Numbered from the stretch's first letter, positions 11,604 to 24,566 are shown. The stretch is DNA of 64,000 nucleotides from Fistulifera solaris (GCA_030295235.1 AP026123.1:1178001-1242000), one strand, 5' to 3'. A program made the numbers and translations. Notes: generated by a model not told the origin, from the sequence alone.

Positions 11604-12172
11604 TTACACACCAGACGCTATTCCTTGCATGCTGCTAAGAATATGATCCAAGTAAAGTCAGTGTATACACGCTGGTAACTCCTGATAATGAACCTAGTGA
11701 GCATGAACCCATACTTTGGCCTGCGACGAATGGTAGTCGCGGCGAAGGCAGCTGACACTGCGGGTGTGAACCTGGTAATGGAAGAGGGGCGACTAAAACT
11801 TCTATTGTTCTTCAGAATAATCAAAACTATGCTTACAAGGTCCTGTAATTTTCTCAACGCCTACTTGGCTTAAAACTAACCATTTTCACAAGCAAAAAAT
11901 TCATCCCATTGCGACTCTTTGCTAGTAAGTTGTTCAACTTCGTACATCTCTATGGTCGTTGATAGCGCATCTTGTACATATCTACTCCGTCGCACATCAA
12001 ATCAAATCATTGTCCGGATGACGATCTTGGTTGCTCTGTCTCAATTAGAGTCCAAGCACTGATAATCCAGTTTGGGTGGTGGGAAAGGGAAATGGAGGAT
12101 GAGCGTTCACAGTCAACGAGCGCTATCATTTTGTCATGCGAAACAGCCCCTATCCAATAAATGTTATGTAAA
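11604..12172. other. Intergenic spacer
   Basis: About 570 bp between repeat copy B and the 3' end of the next minus-strand gene. Short frames on both strands (for example 11694-11873) show no domain; I do not call them. Confidence 0.4.
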
Positions 12173-13219
12173 TCAATCAACTTTGAATTCTTGAAGTGCC
12201 TTGAAATACTCTTCGTCGATCTTGCCTTCGCCGTCCTCTCCGTCTTCAGGATCATATGTTACTCTGGGTTGATATGCTGGATAGTCTCGCCAGCTCATAG
12301 CATCCTCGACTCGCGCTTCATTCCAGGGTATGGATACTAAAATGTCTCGAAGACTCCGTTCGACAATGTCAAGACAAAAAACTGCTTCATATGGTTCCAG
12401 TACTCCCAGCATGAATTGCAGCTCGTCCAGTGCCTCTTGGGCATCCGCCAACGCCCCACAATGTCTCCACGCGCAGGATCCCCAATCAAAGCCTACGATA
12501 CCTTCCCCTGATTCTCGAATTAATGGCGCATCGATCGATCGTCGCAGGAAGCTAGCGGCCGGTTCCAGCTGAGTCAATGGCTCGGAGACAAGTTGAAGGC
12601 GAACCGATTCCCATTGGTAGTCGTCTGCCAAGCCTTTTAATCTCGTCACACACTTCAAACATTCTAGCACAGTGCTGATTGCCTGTTGTTGATCCATCGC
12701 TGTTGATACACTGCCTCGCCACCGACGAACTCTCTCTTGTCGATGCGTCAACATAACTTCGTTGTAAGAAAGAATTCGATCATTGAGCTCATCTGGGTGA
12801 CGGAGACCTTCGCGTTCTTCGCGTCCGAAGCCCAGTCCATGAATGGTATGCGCCCCGAAAGTTTGTTCCCATTCTTGCGATGTTCTCTGTCTAGATGGTA
12901 AGACATTTGTGCAGAGCACATCTTCCCAGGAAATGAATAATAAAGCCAGCAATGTAGATTGGAGTATAAACAATGGCAACGGCGCGATGAATTTGACCCG
13001 GTGAATGAACTTGGAAGTCTCCGGAGCAGTTCGTCCAGTTACCTGGGGTGATCGTTCTTCGGTAAACGAAGATTTTGAGAAATACATAGATCGTATTTTT
13101 CTTCGCAATTGCGGAGACGCCAACGTGAGGCCCCATTGAAATGATGCTTCGACCGAGGGAACTGTTGATGATAGCAGCGTTGCGCTTACACTACAACACA
13201 GCACTTGACTCATCCGCAT
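12173..13219 (-). CDS. Putative membrane protein of unknown function, possible plastid leader
   Basis: I do not recognise the family. 348 residues, single exon, ATG at 13219 (second ATG at 13213). A hydrophobic leader ends in SVEASFQWG, which loosely recalls the diatom ASAFAP cleavage motif, followed by a basic stretch. One clear membrane segment lies at about 77-98 (PLPLFILQSTLLALLFISW). The C-terminal half is soluble and helical, with a Trp/Cys-containing block (DWGSCAWRHCGALADAQEAL) and an acidic tail. Plastid membrane location is inference only. It is divergently arranged with the USP gene across about 400 bp. Confidence 0.6.
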   Translation of the reverse strand: MRMSQVLCCSVSATLLSSTVPSVEASFQWGLTLASPQLRRKIRSMYFSKSSFTEERSPQVTGRTAPETSKFIHRVKFIAPLPLFILQSTLLALLFISWEDVLCTNVLPSRQRTSQEWEQTFGAHTIHGLGFGREEREGLRHPDELNDRILSYNEVMLTHRQERVRRWRGSVSTAMDQQQAISTVLECLKCVTRLKGLADDYQWESVRLQLVSEPLTQLEPAASFLRRSIDAPLIRESGEGIVGFDWGSCAWRHCGALADAQEALDELQFMLGVLEPYEAVFCLDIVERSLRDILVSIPWNEARVEDAMSWRDYPAYQPRVTYDPEDGEDGEGKIDEEYFKALQEFKVD

Positions 13220-13628
13220 CTTCGGGCAATCAATGAACCTAACCAGAGTTAATGTCGGTGGCAGTGCTCATTAAATACTGCATGGTAAATGACGACTGAG
13301 ATACGGAATGATAAAAGAAATGCAGCAAAGTTTTTTTGTCATCCGCGCAGCATGCATTTCTCCAATGGGGTTAGAGGTTGGAGGTCCGAGTCGTCGTCGT
13401 AGGTCTGCAGGAATCTGGAATCTTGATCGCTGAAACTATCGGGAGAGAAACGACACTACTTCCTTTAAGATAGTCGCACCTCCCCCCTCAACCTCAACGG
13501 ATTGAAACGTAGCAGGCGAACAACACGAGCACTTGCATTTGTTATGTTCATTGTCATCTTGCATCTATCTATTGATTCCAGTTCTCCCTTTCCATTTTGT
13601 AAAAAGCTATCACCTGATACAGAGAAGC
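13220..13628. other. Divergent promoter region
   Basis: About 400 bp between a minus-strand gene and the USP gene. A short hydrophobic frame from ATG 13544 runs in another frame into the start of the USP gene; I cannot decide whether it encodes anything. Confidence 0.4.
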
Positions 13629-16600
13629 ATGAAGACTCACCTGTCGCATATCATGCCGGTTTGGCGAGCCAGCGAGATATTGACGCGTCCCATCGTGCAC
13701 CGCATCGTCCGCACTTTGCTCAGTCTCCGCCGCAACTCGAATCCCAACCATCCAGAGGATCTAACCGGCGAATTAGAAAACTTAGTTGATGCATTGTTCT
13801 TCAAACCTTTGCATGAGATTGTTTCTTCGCCGCTGGCGGGTGAGTCTCCCGTTCCGCCGGGGATCGAGGGGCCATGAACAAGTGGTTGAAAACAAGACAA
13901 TTAGCACTCGATAAGGCAACACTGATTCAGTTCCTTGTACCGACGAATGTACAGCCGCATTCGGGATCTTCGGGTCATATGGGACTCTTTGACTGCTTTG
14001 TTTACACTTTACAAGGACACTCGCCGTCATCTTCTTCCCTCCCTATTATGGGGGAGCGACGGGTCAACTGGTTCTCCTTCCGGATGTTTTAATCTATTTG
14101 GCAGTTTGCAAGCAGTATAGAGACTTTCAAAACGAACAAGTCCGCATTCGAGCGCAAGCGAAGGATATGAAAGACGGAGAGAGAGTGGCGAGTGGTGACC
14201 ATGACAAAATTATCGTCACCATGTCGTTACTTGCCTACAGGATGTACGATAGCTATCAAAAGAAAGGGAATGTTGCTCGAGACACCGTTCATCGGTATAT
14301 GACAGATGTGCATGGCGAAAATTCGTACAAAGAACCGAAAGCGCAAGCGCTGCTGGATCAGATTTTCGACGATACGATACACGCCGCGGGATGGTTGCAA
14401 AAATCGATTTCGGAGTCAACTTTTTGTGCCAGGATTCTTTCGACGCACATTGGGCGACCTCATTTGTTACTGGATTGGATGGCGAATTTGGCGTGTGCTA
14501 TGATTCCTCCGACAGAAGATATACCGCTATCGATTTCCGCGTTTTTAGAGACGATGGAACAAAAGCCACGTTCCCTGTGTGATATATACTCGTTGGCAGA
14601 CAACCGGATCTTTGAAATCAAACGACGATTTCACTCGATGGTACAAAGCAAGTCGGAAGTCATTCATGGTGATCCGATGGGCTCGGCCGCTGATTGCAAT
14701 GAAAATGGACCGTCGTCGATGTCACTTGAACAGCCGCCGGAGAGTTTAAACCAGCCTAAGCAAGGCATTTCAATGAAAGCCTTTTGTAGAGCCTTGTCTT
14801 CAGAGAATGAAGAGCTGGGACATGGAGGATACATGCAAGAATCTCTCGCAAAACTAGTTTTCGCAGGCGTGGCCTCCACTAGCAGTTCCGAGCAGAGTGG
14901 ATATGACGTAGATACGGAAGGCAAAATTTCTTACCTGACGCTTTTCGATGTTTTGAAGTTTGGTTGCACTGCTGTTCGAAAGAATAAAAGCATGGATGAG
15001 AGCATGGATCTTCCACTTTTACGGTTTCTATACCGCGTTTTTCAGCACGACGAAAGTAGCGGTAACAGTTCTCCATGGGTTGTCTCCGATGGGGGCAGTC
15101 CGACCGATTCGAAAGGTGTAATGACCAGGTTTCATGTTGCCCGGATGCTTGTGGAATTGATGGATCTTTCTGACTTTCGGCTCGAACGTGATAGTCCAAG
15201 GGACATTGACTCATCTCCGGAAGACAACATTAAAATAGTCAGGTCATTAAAAGATCCGCTTGAGGAGTCAATAATCGACGTCGAAGAATGTGTTTTGCAG
15301 GGTTTGATGCCTCCTACGGAAAGCGAGACGAGCACCGTCACGTTAAGGGAAATTGTTGATATCGTGTTGAACGACACTACTGTACCCAACGAAATGAACT
15401 TTGATGAATTTTGCAAATGGAACGAAACGCGATTTTCGGAGAAAGGACCGCCTTCTCGCTTAGGGCAACTCATGCTAGAACTGCGCATAGTGGCTGGGGT
15501 TCTTTTCGGCATTCCCCCAACTCTTGCATCAATGGAAATTGCCCTGATTTCTGAATTGGAAAGGCGGCATCGAAGTAGATATCCTCAGACCGAAGTATCA
15601 CGTCGCGGTCCTCGAGGGACTGTTTGGAATATCATTGATTCCGCTTGGTTTGGAGATTGGACCAATTTGATAAAGCAGGCATCTGGGACGCCTGCTGATG
15701 GCAATGATGGAAGGGGTGTCAAGGACAGTGCTCTCGTAAGAGGCCTACGCCGAATAAGTAATACCGGTCTGTTATCAGAAAATGGTAGTTTGGCTCTACG
15801 CTCGGATATTCGATGGAAGCACGATTATGACATTTTGCCGCCGATGTCTTGGTCTGCGCTCCAAGCGTGGTACGATGGAGGTCCGCCAATTCATCGTACG
15901 GTAGTCAAATACATATCAAGCTCTGGGACAGCTTCTCCGCATGCGAAAACGCCGAGAATTATGACGGAGAATGAAATCGAGCTGCATCCGCTTTTCATTT
16001 CCATATACATGTGCGATGCAGCTTCTAGAGGCGAAGCTCGACCATTTCAACAAAATTATCAGGTCAGCAGGGTTAGTCCGGTGGGAGTGCTCTTGGTTCA
16101 GCTTTGTCGTGAGCTTGAAATAGATCTTTCATCTGCGAGAATTTGGATGTTAAGTATCGAGCCTGGCGCAGTCGAAGAGAAAGGCGGCAGCCCCGATTGG
16201 ATACTTGATCTTGATTCCAGTATTTCTGACCAGCGTAAGAAGCGTGGCACTACCGATAGCTCAAAGATGTCTCTTCTTTTAGAGGTGAAAGATGACAAGA
16301 CAGGGCTCTGGCCACGTGGTATTGATGGGAAGGAGTGGGCGTTTAAGAAAAGGCCGGAGGAGGACCGCGTTGTTCCCGAAATTGGGGACGGAGTTGTTGG
16401 ATTATATAATATGGGGTAAGTGCGACCGTGGATTCGATAAAATGCACTTTGAGTGGTCACTTCTAATCCGGCTACTTTTTCTCGATTGCAGCAACACGTG
16501 CTATTTGAACTCTCCAATACAGTGCATAAGCCACACGCCCATATTTCGGGAGTATTTCACATCGAGGGCATATCTTAAGGACATTAACACAACAAACCCT

Positions 16601-18908
16601 CTCGGATACGAAGGGCATCTGGCGCAAGTAACCGCAATTCTAATTAACTCGTTGTGGAAGCGCTTTGGTAACCAGTTGTCTACGACAGGTCACATGAAGC
16701 GTATTACAACACCAGGATCGTACGCTCCGGTGAACTCGCCTGCTTTAACACCCAAAACCTTCAGAGATTCGCTTGCGAAATTCAACGACCACTTTCAAGG
16801 TAACGAACAGCATGATGCACAAGAGTTCTTAACGTTTCTTCTGGGTGGTCTATCAGAGGACCTGAACCGCATTGTGGAAAAACCATACATAGAAGCTCCT
16901 GATTCAGATGGACGACCAGATAGCGAGCTGGCTGATATATGGTGGGCAAATCATTTGAAGAGAGAAATGTCAATTATTGTTGCCTTTTTCACAGGCCAGT
17001 TTAAAAGTCTGCTCACATGTCGTTCTTGCCTGTACGAAAGCGCAAGATTTGAACCATATCTATATTTACAACTACCCTTACCTGAAGACGATCATCTTGC
17101 GGTTTCACTTATTCTTTATGCGAGACGAGGCGGGGGAGAGCCGATGAAATATTGTGTAAGGGTCCATGTAGATGGGACTCTCGGAGACGTTTTGATAGCA
17201 TTGGCAAAGGTGCTTGTTGACGAAGAGATAGAAGAGGCAGCCATCTCAAATGAAAAGTCGGAGAAAGCTGTTGTTGATATTGAGCAGGTCTACCAAGACA
17301 GGGCAGGTGACCTCGCTGTGGTTGATATGAAGGATTGCTACATATCGAAAATTGCTCCGGTAAGTTTCGCTCGTGACGTAAAAATTTTGTAGTTATCTAT
17401 TCTCATGTCTTATTTCAATCTTATAGAAATCGTGGGCACTTCGCGATCTTCAAAACAAGGATTCTGGTGATTTACCGTTGCTTCATATTTTTGAGTTAGA
17501 TCCAATTTCGAGCTCCGGCGCTGGAGGAGCAACAGAGGATCAAGTTTTGGATAAAGGGAGCGGAAACGAACTGAATGACGGCGAAACGAATCATGCACAA
17601 AAGAACGTGGCATTCTTGGCAGTATCTCAACGAAGATCCGAGCTTATTACACATGACCACTTGCACCCACTTGGTCACCGTTTAATTGGAGTCCCTCTGT
17701 TGATTCGCGTGAACAATTTTAGCTCTTGTACAGGAGGTGCTCTTTACGACATCATAGCTCGCAAGCTTAGGGACTTCGTACCAAAGTCCGCCCTTCGGTT
17801 TCTTTCAGAGAGCGCTATGAAGTCAGAGACCCAACATGTGGACGAGTCGGTAACAGCAGAAACAAGGACGTACACGGATACGGAAGAAGTGTCTGGTGGA
17901 CCCGTTCCTCGGTACGGATTTCGTTTACGAATAACAACAAGAGATGGGAAACGATGCCCAAGTTGCCCTTGGTATGAATGCTGCATTGGTTGTTTGATTC
18001 ATGACAACGATAAGACAACTGACGTCATGGATGGTGATAGCATTGCAGTTGACTGGCATTTTGCCGTCGATGTAGCGACATCAGGGTTTGGTATGAGGCC
18101 CTATGCAGGAGATCCTGTCGTGAGTCAGACTCAACCAGCACGTGCCAGGCAAGCTATGTTTAATTTCAAAAGTCACAGGTCTTGTGGAACCGGCGAAAGA
18201 AAGGGTATGCATGCGGGCTCTGTCACGCTGGAAGATTGTCTCGATGCATTTGCTAAAGAGGAGAAAATTCCTGAGGCTTACTGCTCGAGATGTAAAGACT
18301 TCAGAGTACAGACGAAACGTATGAGCTTGTGGCGCCTTCCTCCAGTTGTCATTATCCATCTGAAACGTTTCCAATTCACACAGCATATGCGGAGAAAGCT
18401 TCGTGACCTGGTTGTATTTCCAATCGAAGGTCTTGATCTGTCTCGCATTATGGCAGAAGAATCGATTGGATCGACCAAAAGCGAGAAAGATACACCAGTA
18501 AACTCAAATGGTGCCTTAAAATCAGAGTCAGCTGGAGAGAAACAGGTTGACGAAGATGTTGACGAGCCAAGCGAAACGCAGTCCATCAAAGACGATGGTC
18601 GATCTGAGAAACTTTATGACTTGTACGGAGTAGTTCATCATCAAGGTGCACTATCTGGTGGTCATTACGTTGCGTCCCTTAAATCAGAGATTGACGGGCA
18701 GTGGCGACTGTACAACGACGCTCAAATTTATGAAATTCACGCTAGAGACGTTGTCGATTCGAGCGCGTATATTTTGTTTTACATGCGAAGGGATGTTCGA
18801 AATGCAAAACTTTCCGATTTCTGGGACGTCCGTGATGGTGCTGGTGTCAGCGAGGAAGAAATCGACAAGATGATGAAAGACAAGGCCGGCCGTTGTGTCA
18901 TTAGTTAA
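13629..18908 (+). CDS. USP32: USP32-like ubiquitin-specific protease
   Basis: Deubiquitinase of the C19 family. Exons: 13629-16415, 16492-17359 and 17427-18908, with introns in phases 2 and 0. Order: EF-hand-like N-terminal region as in USP32, a DUSP-like domain near 15820-15910 (ILPPMSWSALQAWYDGG), a ubiquitin-like stretch, then the USP catalytic domain. Cys box GLYNMGNTCYLNS spans the first junction (16400-16515); the zinc cysteines are CRSC (17024) and YCSRCKDFR (18280); His box LSGGHYVASL is near 18655, and the final box is NDAQIY...DSSAYILFYMRR. Two one-base omissions in the first exon (G4 before 13873; a C3 run near 14038-14043) must be allowed for; the result is about 1712 residues. 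The exact start (13629 or 13653) is uncertain. Confidence 0.88.
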
Positions 18909-18994
18909 AGGTACATAACGGTTCTAAAAGCTTGTCTTTAACTTTAGCGTGCCCTATTAGCTCTTTATGAAAAAGGAAAGCAACTCATACTCTG

Positions 18995-20034
18995 TCATAT
19001 ACCAATGCTCTGCAATAAGTCTTCCCACCACCATAAAAGACGTGATGTGAGCAATGGACGTTCCAATTCCTCTTCAAAAATTAAATACTCTTCCTCTTCC
19101 GCGTTACCGGCTCCACCTCGAATGCGTTTCCTACGTTTGATATCGGGAAAGACAGATAAAAAGTGATTCCCTGCCACCATTTGCTCACCTGGCTGAATGT
19201 CAGGAAAACGAGAGTCGGCCGACAGAATGTGAAGCGCTCTTTTCCATCAAACCTTGGTGAACCGAAGCAAGCCATCCGTTTCAAAATAAATGTAGGTTTC
19301 TTTGGCTGATCTGTAGCATCTTCTGCGCCCGGGCTTTCCATCGCAAGTTCGTACACATGAATCGGTCGCTGTAGGATGTTACTCAAAGCGACAATTTCGG
19401 GCCCACCGCCCCTTCCAGCATGGGTCAGTTTCCATGAGTTGCAAGAGCTCAATAATAACAGCGCGTTCAAGTACCTACCACACACAATCCTCTTCCATCG
19501 TTGCACAATATTCTTCCGGAGTCAGATCATACTGTTGTGCAGCTGAAGTGACTAATTCGATTGCGCGCATGGACTCTTTTCCCTGCAGAAACAATTTTCG
19601 CTTGTTCTGTCGTAAACACGCTACCGCCTTGGCTCGTAGGCTTCGCGAATGCTCGTACAACTCATCCAGACGATTGGGCATATCCCAATGAGTCCCATTT
19701 ACAGCATGTTGTAAACACAGACTGAGCGAATGAAACAAGCAGTTCCCATCACCGGGCACTTGTCGAATCTGGCAGGGATGGTTCGTGTGATAGACGGTAC
19801 GCATAGGAAACTCTTCTTCCCAATCGCCCTTCTTACGACGGAAAAGTCCCTTCAAAAATCCTTTTTCATCAATGAGAGCACTCGGATTCCATGGAAGTTG
19901 ATCTACATTATTATTTCTTCGGCGCGATGATGGGGAGAACGCATGTTGTTGTGACGATCGGGGAGACCGTTCCGACTGAACGCAATCGGAAGCGCCGCAG
20001 CTGCCAGGATCAAGTGCAAAAGCTTTTTCATCAT
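18995..20034 (-). CDS. OTU-family cysteine protease with N-terminal signal peptide
   Basis: Two exons, 19479-20034 and 18995-19411, with a 67-bp intron (GTAGGT...AAG) that restores the Trp codon before GGGPEI. Catalytic Asp and Cys are in GDGNCLFHSL and the His in AGNHFLSVF, with the typical spacing of OTU deubiquitinases. The N-terminus from ATG 20034 is MMKKLLHLILAAAALPIAF, a clear signal peptide with Phe at the predicted cleavage site and then a Ser/Arg/Asn-rich, transit-peptide-like stretch. Two one-base gaps must be allowed for, in a C4 run near 19931 and in an A4 run at 19240-19243, giving 324 residues. ER or complex-plastid targeting is inference. It is convergent with USP (86 bp) and divergent from the F-box gene. 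Confidence 0.85.
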
Positions 20035-20525
20035 GATGAAGAGTTACAGTCAACGTGTGTCTCGGCAAGAGAATTGCATTAGGGTGTCATCAAACAAATC
20101 GCAAAATGATGCTGTCGTTGAAAAACAGCCAACACCTACTTCCACGGGACACGTTCGTGACTCGTGACTCGGATTCGGATGGGGAGGTTTATTTCACTCA
20201 CTCTGCACTATCACCTATGAAGTAGTATTCCAAAGACTATACACATATCTAAAAATATTGTATTTTCCGTTGTTGATATTTTTAGAAGGCACTTCGAATG
20301 ATGTTATGTATGTGGTGAGTGGTGTGTGGTGAGTGGTGAGTGCCGAAAGGCGATGATACAAGAAAGTAGTACCTGGTACGGCAACCATTGTTTTTACGGC
20401 GTGCAACCAAGAGATAAGCGTGCAATGGGAAAGAAAACCGAATGAATGCAATCTGACATCAGACGTCTGGAATACTTTGCGATTAAACGCAAGCAATCTT
20501 TTTTACCATTTCATTGCTTATCGCA
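20035..20525. other. Divergent promoter region with GTGAGTGGTG repeats
   Basis: About 490 bp between the OTU and F-box genes. It contains a short imperfect tandem repeat of GGTGAGTGGTG (about 20310-20342) and, at 20146-20175, CACGGGACACG followed by two GACTCGTGACTC-like units. The latter echoes one end of the dispersed repeat but is too short to call a copy. Confidence 0.45.
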
Positions 20526-23500
20526 ATGTCAACAGCTAAGAAAGGCATCATGGACCCAGAAAAGCACGCCGACGACATATATGCTCCTGAATGGATCATG
20601 AAAGGCTCCGCTTCTCGGAAGCGAGGGGAATCGTCCGCTTCCGTTTTCGATCCTTTGGGAACTCCGAACACGCATTTAGAGCACTTGTCCGACTCAGTAT
20701 CCGCTTTGGTTTTCTCTTATCTGTCGCTGGGGGAAATTGTTCAGCTCAGTCTCGTTTCAAAGTGCTTGCGGAAGGCTACTCGATCTCAGGAACTTTGGAA
20801 GCATCTTATGACGTATCGATGGAATATATCGAAGCAAAGCGATCAAGGCATCTCCGACTATTACACTGCATACCGCAACGCACATTCAAATCCTCATGAT
20901 CTGTGGGTCACACATTGGAATATCTCCTTTCCTTGCGATGGTGTCGCTCCCGGACGATGTTGTATACCTGAGGAACGAAACTTAAAGCGCCGTCGACGAA
21001 AGAAAAAAGACGGCTGCGACGATCCCTTGAAATCGTGTCCTCGTTGTCGAAATTGGAAAGATCTTGATAACCTCGTTAGCAAGAATTCCATAATTACGAA
21101 AAGCACACCACGCGAAGCGATGGCGATCGCAACTGGGTGTACACGTCAAAAATGCTGGCAACCTCCTTCGCAACTGGAGGAAGGCATGTCACCCGATGCT
21201 GCTATACAAGCCTTCGCGTGTGCTGGGACTTTTCACCGGAAATTGAAAACCGATCAGTACAGATCGGACTCAACGAGCTTCTTGACGGATTTGCTTTTCT
21301 TTAACATTACTGATCCAGCCACGGAAGCGGGACAATGGGAACTCAATCAATTACTTCAAGAGGCCCTGAGTGATACGATGAATCATGGTATCGATAGGAG
21401 ACCGACAAGTGATGCGTTGCACGAGACATCCCATCATTCGTGGCACATATGCCGCTTGTCGAATCCCGACTTTTACCGTCCCCTTGTCTTCCAGACTGGA
21501 ATCCAAAGGCCAGAATGTTTCGCGGTGTATCCTTCCGAAGGTTACATTGAACCCGGAGAATCTATTTTTCTAACAGTGGGTATTCGCCCTTTGGGCAGTG
21601 CGTTGGCTTATGCATTCGACGCTTTAAATGTTCAACGCGAAGGCCTGAACGCCGCATGGGCTGACTTATACACAGAAGAGGCGCATTTGCCTATGGCACC
21701 CATTTTAATTCGTTACGCGCATGCAGCTGTTCATCCCTGTAAGGCTGATCCTCTGTATGATCCTTTTCGTCGGCAGCCCTACGAGGAACGGTCACACGAT
21801 GTCGAAAGCACAATAATGAAGAGCAACAAAGGTTCACAACTCGATTACTACTGGAAACAGTTGACAGCTCTCCAAGATTTCAGAAGCATCCGTCTTTCAG
21901 TCCACGTTCATTCTCATTACAGCTACAGTGACTTCGCGAGGGCTACATGCCAACCTTGGAGTCGGGAAACATACAATTCTGGACCTCTGTTCAATTCACC
22001 TGAGTTGCGAGAGCACTATTTGGAAACGTACTCGAAACTCAACAATCCTCCTGGTGACTTTGAATGTTCTGCCGATGGTTCCATGCAGTATCAAGTGGAT
22101 CCATTTCGCAGCGAAGAACCTTGTCTCGATTGCGGGCAAACGTGGGGACTTCGAGAAGAGGAGCTCGCACATGCATTTTTCGTCCATTTCAATGATGCCG
22201 TGCACTTCATTGAAAATCGACGTTTCATTTTGCGTAATTCGTTACGGTGTCTTGTTCGGATGTCGGAGGGCGATGGTGTACTGGGCAAGGCAGCGCGTCA
22301 TTCACAGCTTCTAATTGCCATAACCAATGTGCTGTACAGCATTAAAGCCGCGCCGTGGTCTACCAAACAACAAAAACAAAAGGTGCTGCAGATTGAAGCA
22401 ATTGTTGATAGTACGTATAGACAGATTCGGGTTGGGGCTACTGAGGATTGGCCTACTTGGCGCAACGCGGGAGTTTATCGATTTGCCCTTTGCACGGACT
22501 CCGTGTTTCAAGGTCCGAATCTTGAGCATCATAGTATCGATACCGAATTCAAGGATGAGCCTGACTATCTCGATGCCTTTCGGCACTTGGCACACAGGTG
22601 AGTGTTTTGAGACATTAAGTTTTCTGATGACCGGTTCTTTCTCCATGAAAGCGTCTCACGTCTAATTGCAGTCCGGGTCACTTTTGTTTAGGTCCGCAGG
22701 AAGATCCCAATCATCTCTCGGAAGCTGTTGTTGCTTCATCCAGGAAGTACAGTAGGATACAGAAAGGCCCCGCAACAGATGTTTTCATGGATAACCCCGT
22801 TTTTGCCTTTCAAGTAGGAATTTGCATGATCAGAGATCCGAGGTCGCTCTTAGTGCACGGTATATATGATCGAATCAAATATCCGGGGACTGTGGTGCGG
22901 CGCCCAAGATTGTCTTGCGTGAAAAACGAAAAGCCGAGAGTGATCGCAACAACTTCGTTTGCTCGTCTTCAACCTTTTCAGAAACAAAGTTAAATTACTT
23001 TTGCCTTCAGGAATACCTGGACCAAAATACAATCTGCATGAAGGATGAGGAGTTAACTTATCGAGCTAGATCTCTCGTTATCTACGAGGACGGAATACCG
23101 CCACCAGGAGTGGGTCGATTTCCTCTCAGTCAGAGATCACCCAGCTTAGCAACAGTTTTAAGTGATCCGATTTCTTTAAATATCGACGATGACAAAGAAG
23201 TCGGCAACTTACCCCTACAAGGTCCTGGAGAGACCCGTGCTGCCGCTCGTGCAGCACCAGTGCGAGAACCAATTGTGTTTGTGAATGACCGAGGTCCGCA
23301 GATCTTTCGACTTCTATGGGTCCTTGGTGCTCAGCTGGGCTTAGCAGTTATAGATAGTCCTGAAGACGCATCTGTTTTCGTTGACCGTAATATACTCATT
23401 GCATCCCAATGGGTGAGTATATCGCTGATGGCAGCTCCTCTCTTTTGGACGCTATGTGCACGCTTTTTCCAATTTATACCATCGCAACCTATAAATTATT

Positions 23501-24566
23501 CACTCGAAGATTTGCCATTTCAGCTTCCAAACAAAATGAGGTTTCTCACAGAGAAGGAATGCGGTTGCTTTGCTCTGATTCTTTTACTTGTTTGGCTCGC
23601 GCTCGGTAGATGGACCGAACGTCATGTAGGACGAGATTTCTTTCGCAGTATGCTTGAGCACGTGACACCACATGCAACGAATACGAAAAGTTTCACTCGG
23701 TTACAACGCTGGCGATTCCGCGTACTTGATTCCCTGCAACGTTGCTGGGACTGCTGCTGTCCTTTGTTTCTGCAGCGTCAAGTCTTTGCTCCGCACTGGA
23801 ACAGGCGATCCAGGGACGATCTTTGGAAACACATCGCTTTTTGGAAAAGTCTTCAAGTAGAAGAGAAAAGAAGATATACCCGGCCAAGTAGTCGGAACGG
23901 AGACATGTTCGAAATCGGTGAAAACGAAGTTTGTGAAATTGGTTGGAATGATTCTTCCAGCGTCAAAGTCGCTCTCGGACTGATAGTGGCCATTGGAAGT
24001 TTCTGTTCCAGTTCTCCTCATTTTTGGTTGAACTTGGTGACAATTTTTTCGTGCAGCATCAGTTTGGGGATGAGTATTTCTCTTCACTCTATGGAGAAGG
24101 GGAGACCAGGAGTCAATGTGAATAATACTGACTCCCTTCTCAAGTCCGTCAATCTTGCAACAGTCGTCATCTTGGCGTTTCTCTTAGGACAGCTAGTCGG
24201 AAGTTCGGGTGGGACTTTGTTTCTTGCTGAGTTTGTTGTCACATCGATCAGTTTGATTCTTGGAGGAGCAGGGACAATATCGACTGGTGCAATGGAGTCT
24301 TGGGGCTGCTTCTTTGCCTATCCTCCACTGCCTTTTGGGGATATTTGTTCGGCAGAGTTGCCTTGATGGACGGCGTCAGACAAAAGCGAGGCGGATACTC
24401 CTCTATTCTTTTGTCGAAAGCGGTTCTATTTCTTTTTCTGTTCTGGGGTTTGATTTTTTGCTTGACGAACTTTCCTTCCCCAGTCAGCCTGATGATAGTA
24501 GTACCACAGATGCCAGCCGAAACAAAACATGCGCGGGACAAACTGTCAGCAAAGCTACTGCAGTAA
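20526..24566 (+). CDS. F-box protein with MSP-like domain and C-terminal multi-pass membrane region
   Basis: Exons 20526-22597, 22672-22918 and 23011-24566; introns of 74 and 92 bp fit phases 2 and 0, joining all parts into one frame of about 1291 residues. An F-box is at about 54-95 (LSDSVSALVFSYLSLGEIV...), a Cys-rich stretch near 175 (CPRC, CTRQKC), and an immunoglobulin-like MSP-type segment at about 305-390 (GIQRPECFAVYPSEG, EPGESIFLTVGIRPL). From about residue 870 there are seven or eight hydrophobic segments, including CFALILLLVWLALG and LATVVILAFLLGQLVG. One G is missing from the G4 run near 24302-24305. F-box proteins recruit substrates to SCF ligases; here the receptor would be membrane-bound. 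That the membrane part belongs to the same gene rests on the intron phases. Confidence 0.75.

Noticed and set aside
20146-20175. Fourth copy of the dispersed promoter repeat
   Set aside because: Only about 30 bp (CACGGGACACG and GACTCGTGACTC) match; too short to separate from chance.
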